Assembly: GCA_023662705.1 (NCBI GenBank)
Contig: JAMPIM010000031.1
Coordinates: 1 to 22,264, forward strand
Length of the DNA stretch: 22,264 bases
Source of the DNA: Candidatus Gastranaerophilales bacterium
GTDB lineage: Bacteria; Cyanobacteriota; Vampirovibrionia; Gastranaerophilales; Gastranaerophilaceae
Direction: 5' to 3'
The notes below the pieces were generated by a model. That model was given only the letters and a program-made list of their open reading frames with translations, had not been told where the DNA came from and searched no databases. Numbering within the stretch: the first letter of the stretch is position 1; every line of letters begins with the position of its first letter. The position numbers and the translations under genes were made by a program. Shown one piece after another: positions 22,250 through 22,264 of this stretch.

Positions 22250-22264
22250 ATGTTCGAACGTTTT
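22250..22264 (+). CDS. clpC: 5' end of a probable ClpC ATPase gene (cut by window edge)
   Basis: Only five codons are visible, reading MFERF, after an AGAGGA ribosome-binding site at a 9-nt gap. MFERF is the usual opening of ClpC, the Hsp100 unfoldase that feeds ClpP, in cyanobacteria and other Gram-positive-type lineages. Five residues cannot prove identity. The strong promoter just upstream fits a well-expressed housekeeping gene. Confidence 0.4.

Overview
The window is AT-rich and gene-dense. It looks like a chromosome segment from a non-photosynthetic relative of Cyanobacteria, most likely Vampirovibrionia/Melainabacteria (for example gut Gastranaerophilales). Three things point that way: an LdpA-like two-cluster iron-sulfur protein (a family best known from cyanobacteria), a last gene that begins MFERF like cyanobacterial ClpC, and an AT-rich genome with A-rich Shine-Dalgarno sites. 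This assignment is an inference. No photosynthesis gene, rRNA, tRNA, transposase or CRISPR array was seen.

Layout. (1) 62-1325, plus strand: a small FtsL/FtsB-like membrane coiled-coil protein overlaps ldpA. (2) 7705-1278, minus strand: an ACT-domain regulator, then a giant GH13-like glycosidase (about 1484 aa), then a classic AAA ATPase, the last two only 15 nt apart. The AAA gene runs 48 bp into the 3' end of ldpA from the opposite side. (3) 7743-11764, plus strand: folP (dihydropteroate synthase, probably leaderless), a short histidine kinase with a degenerate ATP lid, and a GAF-GGDEF-HD-GYP cyclic-di-GMP enzyme. The last converges on and overlaps rnhB by 15 bp. (4) 16879-11750, minus strand: a compact cell-wall operon mraY-murD-ftsW-murG-rnhB with overlapping or nearly touching genes. 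This supplies lipid I/II synthesis (MraY, MurG), UDP-MurNAc-Ala-Glu synthesis (MurD) and the septal glycan polymerase (FtsW).

(5) 16945-18208 is a very AT-rich regulatory patch: an antisense XRE-family remnant with no start codon, a tandem double LuxR-type HTH protein with no receiver, a small frame broken at codon 9, and an intact XRE repressor whose start codon lies in the loop of a perfect 9-bp inverted repeat. It reads as an acquired and partly decaying insertion between the cell-wall operon and the next operon. (6) 18278-22182, plus strand: a 1093-aa protein with three zinc ribbons, a cyclase-like domain, an NTPase-like domain and a helical tail. This is the layout of soluble adenylyl cyclase-type signalling proteins, but the P-loop lysine and the first cyclase aspartate appear lost. 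It is coupled through ATGA to an exported SH3-like protein. (7) 22184-22264: a strong promoter with an operator-like inverted repeat leads into the start of a probable clpC.

The strongest leads for new biology are the pseudo-cyclase/exported-SH3 pair, the giant GH13 enzyme with a roughly 300-residue insertion beside an AAA ATPase, and the regulatory patch.
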